From Carnobacterium iners (GTDB lineage Bacteria > Bacillota > Bacilli > Lactobacillales > Carnobacteriaceae), in assembly GCF_900177385.1 (NCBI RefSeq), contig NZ_FXBJ01000002.1:500001-564000 (forward strand): DNA of 64,000 nucleotides, in the 5' to 3' direction. Within the stretch, counting starts at the first letter, position 1, and each line of letters starts with the position of its first letter. A model generated the notes under the pieces. It saw only the letters and a program-made list of their open reading frames with translations, did not search any database and was not told the DNA's origin. Of this stretch, positions 61,796 to 64,000 are shown piece by piece. The translations under genes were made by a program, and so were the position numbers.

Positions 61796-63202
61796 CTACA
61801 TACTCGCGTTGATTCGGATAACTTCCTTAACAGATACTTTTTTAGACTGGTATTTATTCTTTAGAAATGTTTCACCTAATTGCGGAAACATTGCATAAAT
61901 TAAAACATCCTCATCCGTCTTAGCAAGAGAACTTATCTCTTTTTTTTGCTTTTCAAATTCTGGTTCTAGTAAATCTGCTGGTCTACCTGTGATAACTTCT
62001 TCTTTTCCAATGATGAGTAGCCTCATTGATTCACTAATCGGTGCTGGTGGAGTACCATACAAACCACGAACATAATCCTTAATCTCGTTTGGGATTATTT
62101 TATAGCGTTCACCTGATAAAACATTAAATACTGCCTGTGTTCCTATCATTTGACTCATTGGTGTTACTAGTGGAGGAAAGCCTAAGTCTTCACGTACTTT
62201 TGGTACCTCACGCAAAACTTCTTCATACCGTTCTTTTGCATTGGCTTGTTTCAGTTGTGAATACAGATTAGATAACATACCACCTGGAACTTGATACAGC
62301 AATGCTTTTGGGTCAGCGGTCATCATTTTAGGATCTAAAATCATCTCTTTTAAATAATGATCTTTAATTGGCTTAAAATAATCGGCTATTTCTTCTAAAA
62401 CTTCTTTATTTAAATGGGTATCATAGCCTAACTCTGTCAAAACAATGCTTAAGGACTCAGTAGCTGGCTGACTTGTCCCACCTGAAAAAGGAGAAATAGC
62501 TGTATCGATAATATCTGCCTCTACTTCAATAGCTGTTAGATAGGTCATTTCTGACACGCCACTTGTTGCGTGTGTATGAATTTCGATAGGTAAAGAGGTA
62601 ACCTGTTTAAGAGCGGGAATTAATTCTTTTACAACATACGGTGTTAAAATACCAGCCATGTCCTTAATGCAAATTGAATCTGCTCCTAATTCAACCAGTC
62701 TTTTCGTTAGGTCTTGATAATAATGAACCGTGTGGACTGGGCTAATCGTATAACAGATGGTTAATTGGGCATGTCCACCATGTTTTTTTATCGCGTTTAT
62801 ACACGCTTCCATGTTGCGACTATCATTTAAAGCATCAAATACTCGGATAATATCTATTCCATTCTCAATCGTTTTCTCGATAAATTTATCGACAATATCA
62901 TCTGCATAATGGCGGTATCCTAATAAATTTTGACCACGTAAAAGCATCTGCAAAGGAGTGTGTGTTACTCTTTTTTTGATTTCTCTCAATCGTTCCCATG
63001 GATCCTCGTTTAAAAATCGTATCGATGCATCGAATGTTGCTCCTCCCCAACACTCAATAGCATAGTAACCTGCTTCATCCATTTTCTCTAGAATTGGCAA
63101 CATATCTTCTGTTTTCATACGCGTCGCCATCAAACTCTGATGGCCATCTCTTAAAACTGTTTCTGTAAACTTGACTTCTTTCTTCTTATTCAATTCCTTC
63201 AC
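61796..63202 (-). CDS. oadA: Oxaloacetate decarboxylase alpha subunit (carboxyltransferase)
   Basis: A 468-residue TIM-barrel carboxyltransferase: FTETVLRDGHQSLMATRM with metal ligand D19, ICIKDMAG with the carboxylated/catalytic K180, and IHTHATSG with H209 and H211. The PYC_OADA C-terminal domain follows (DPKALLYQVPGGMLSNL), but there is no biotin domain. Moves CO2 from oxaloacetate to biotin on the carrier subunit, giving pyruvate. The start is uncertain: GTG 63202 or TTG 63193, the latter having AGGAT at better distance. A CcpA-type site lies upstream. Confidence 0.93.
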   Translation of the reverse strand: MKELNKKKEVKFTETVLRDGHQSLMATRMKTEDMLPILEKMDEAGYYAIECWGGATFDASIRFLNEDPWERLREIKKRVTHTPLQMLLRGQNLLGYRHYADDIVDKFIEKTIENGIDIIRVFDALNDSRNMEACINAIKKHGGHAQLTICYTISPVHTVHYYQDLTKRLVELGADSICIKDMAGILTPYVVKELIPALKQVTSLPIEIHTHATSGVSEMTYLTAIEVEADIIDTAISPFSGGTSQPATESLSIVLTELGYDTHLNKEVLEEIADYFKPIKDHYLKEMILDPKMMTADPKALLYQVPGGMLSNLYSQLKQANAKERYEEVLREVPKVREDLGFPPLVTPMSQMIGTQAVFNVLSGERYKIIPNEIKDYVRGLYGTPPAPISESMRLLIIGKEEVITGRPADLLEPEFEKQKKEISSLAKTDEDVLIYAMFPQLGETFLKNKYQSKKVSVKEVIRINASM

Positions 63203-63236
63203 ATCCTATCTTAAGTCGTTTCTTAGCCCTTAAAAT

Positions 63237-63296
63237 TTATTCTTCTGCAAATAAACTGATTTCCTCACAATCGACCTTTCTTGATTATTTTTCATT
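63237..63296 (-). CDS. Possible 19-residue leader peptide before oadA
   Basis: An ATG at 63296 follows GGGAG at six to seven bases and opens MKNNQERSIVRKSVYLQKK before TAA. It lies just after the cre site in the oadA leader. It has no known relative; it may be translated by chance or act in regulation. Confidence 0.3.
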
Positions 63297-63311
63297 GAGT
63301 TTCTCCCTTAA

Positions 63312-63325
63312 GTAAAGCGCTTACA
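63312..63325 (-). promoter_or_regulatory. Probable CcpA (cre) site of the oxaloacetate decarboxylase operon
   Basis: The minus strand reads TGTAAGCGCTTTAC, a strong match to the cre core TGTAANCGNT. It lies about 25 bases downstream of a likely extended -10 (TGTTAAAAT, complement of 63350-63355), a position where CcpA blocks transcription. Glucose repression of citrate/oxaloacetate use fits. Confidence 0.7.
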
Positions 63326-63349
63326 TTTAAAAACTTACCCTTTGTGTTT

Positions 63350-63358
63350 ATTTTAACA
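63350..63358 (-). promoter_or_regulatory. Probable -10 region of the oxaloacetate decarboxylase operon
   Basis: TGTTAAAAT on the minus strand is an extended -10 (TG-N-TAAAAT). No good -35 is seen upstream. Confidence 0.4.
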
Positions 63359-63521
63359 TAAGATTCTATAATCGCACTGATTATCCTACTAAAAAAAGTT
63401 ATTTCTTTAAAAATTGAATTTAAACTATTAGTACAGTAAACTTTAATCTATATGGGAACTCCTATTTTAAAATAAAAAACTAACATACTCTCTACAAAAA
63501 AGTTTAATGGAGGAATAATAG

Positions 63522-64000
63522 ATGCGGATTGGAATTATTGGTTTAGGTGATATCGCTCAAAAAGCTTATTTGCCTGTTCTCAGTGAAAAAGAAGGAATTG
63601 AATTAATCCTTTGTACTCGTGATAAGGAGAAACTAGAGAGGCTTGCTAAAAAACACCGCATATCAGAATACGTACGGACTGTCGATGAATTAATTGATTT
63701 GAAGATTGATGCTGTTTTAATTTGTACTCCTTCTCCTACTCATTTTGAACTAATTAAAAAAATAATGGAAAATAATATTCATGTCTATATCGATAAACCA
63801 ATTGCAATGAATTTAGCAGAAACAAAGCAAATTGTCCAACTAGCTAAAGAAAAAAAACTAATTGCAATGGTTGGATTCAATCGAAGATTCGCTCCAATGA
63901 TTGCCGCTCTAAAAGATGAAGGAAAAGCGGATATGGTCGTAATCCAAAAAAATAGATACATTCTTCCTGGTGATAAGAGAAATTTTATCGTTCAAGATTT
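63522..64000 (+). CDS. Gfo/Idh/MocA family oxidoreductase (N-terminal part, runs off window)
   Basis: About 159 residues of an NAD(P)-dependent sugar or inositol-type dehydrogenase: MRIGIIGLGDIAQKAYLPVL with the Rossmann loop GxGxxA, DAVLICTPSPTHFELI, VYIDKPIAMNLAE with the EKP-type motif as DKP, and MVGFNRRFAPM. The catalytic C-terminal domain lies outside the window. GGAGG lies eight bases before ATG 63522. It diverges from the decarboxylase operon. Confidence 0.93.
   Translation, partial: MRIGIIGLGDIAQKAYLPVLSEKEGIELILCTRDKEKLERLAKKHRISEYVRTVDELIDLKIDAVLICTPSPTHFELIKKIMENNIHVYIDKPIAMNLAETKQIVQLAKEKKLIAMVGFNRRFAPMIAALKDEGKADMVVIQKNRYILPGDKRNFIVQD

Overview
The window looks like the chromosome of a low-GC Gram-positive bacterium of the Lactobacillales, most likely Carnobacterium or a close relative. 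The grounds are the AT-rich sequence, strong AGGAGG-type ribosome binding sites, the absence of sporulation genes inside an otherwise Bacillus-type gene order, an L-lactate dehydrogenase, and a sodium-pump oxaloacetate decarboxylase operon. The genus is an inference from gene content, not from a database match.

Layout. (1) Positions 1-35,100 hold a housekeeping block almost entirely on the minus strand. It runs, in transcription order, metS, tatD, rnmV, ksgA, veg, ispE, znuCB, purR, glmU, prs, pth, mfd, a SpoVB/YabM-type flippase, a mazG-type gene, rqcP, divIC, an S1-domain gene, tilS, hpt, ftsH, hslO, cysK, lysS. This is the Bacillus subtilis metS-to-lysS order near the origin, minus the sporulation genes (spoVG, spoVT, spoIIE, yabG, yabPQ, sspF). 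Lactic-acid-bacterial additions sit between: ldh (plus strand), pepV, an orphan peptide-binding lipoprotein, a NusG-domain-II membrane protein and a cupin gene. Many of the genes end in clear intrinsic terminators. tilS, normally essential, is split by a one-base frameshift. (2) Positions 35,400-37,300 hold a DUF72 gene and a luciferase-like monooxygenase gene. (3) Positions 37,470-54,200 are an accessory, decaying island. It contains a complete IS4-family element with a 9-bp target duplication, two degraded IS4 copies (one further left at 28.2 kb), an ISLre2-type element with a 9-bp target duplication, an IS30 element, an IS1380-type element and an IS1182-type remnant. Between them lie broken genes: a ClC chloride channel, a Txe/YoeB toxin-antitoxin pair, an amidase, an RraA-family gene and an AhpD-like gene. 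A cation:proton antiporter with an unusual leader and several small membrane proteins also lie here. (4) Positions 54,200-64,000 return to ordinary genes: tyrS under a tyrosine T-box, a GNAT acetyltransferase, an amidase, an NAD(P)-binding protein, an M20 amidohydrolase, the oxaloacetate decarboxylase operon (alpha, gamma-like, biotin carrier, beta) behind a probable CcpA site, and the start of a Gfo/Idh/MocA oxidoreductase.

How the genes work together. The left block combines translation (lysS, metS, pth, tilS, ksgA, rnmV, rqcP), envelope and division (glmU, ispE, divIC, flippase), nucleotide supply (prs, hpt, purR) and proteostasis (ftsH, hslO). The right end points to citrate/oxaloacetate metabolism coupled to sodium export. 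Comparison with B. subtilis implies that the replication origin lies beyond the right edge and that the fork enters from the right. Coordinates of IS boundaries without target duplications are approximate, and no computation or database search was run.
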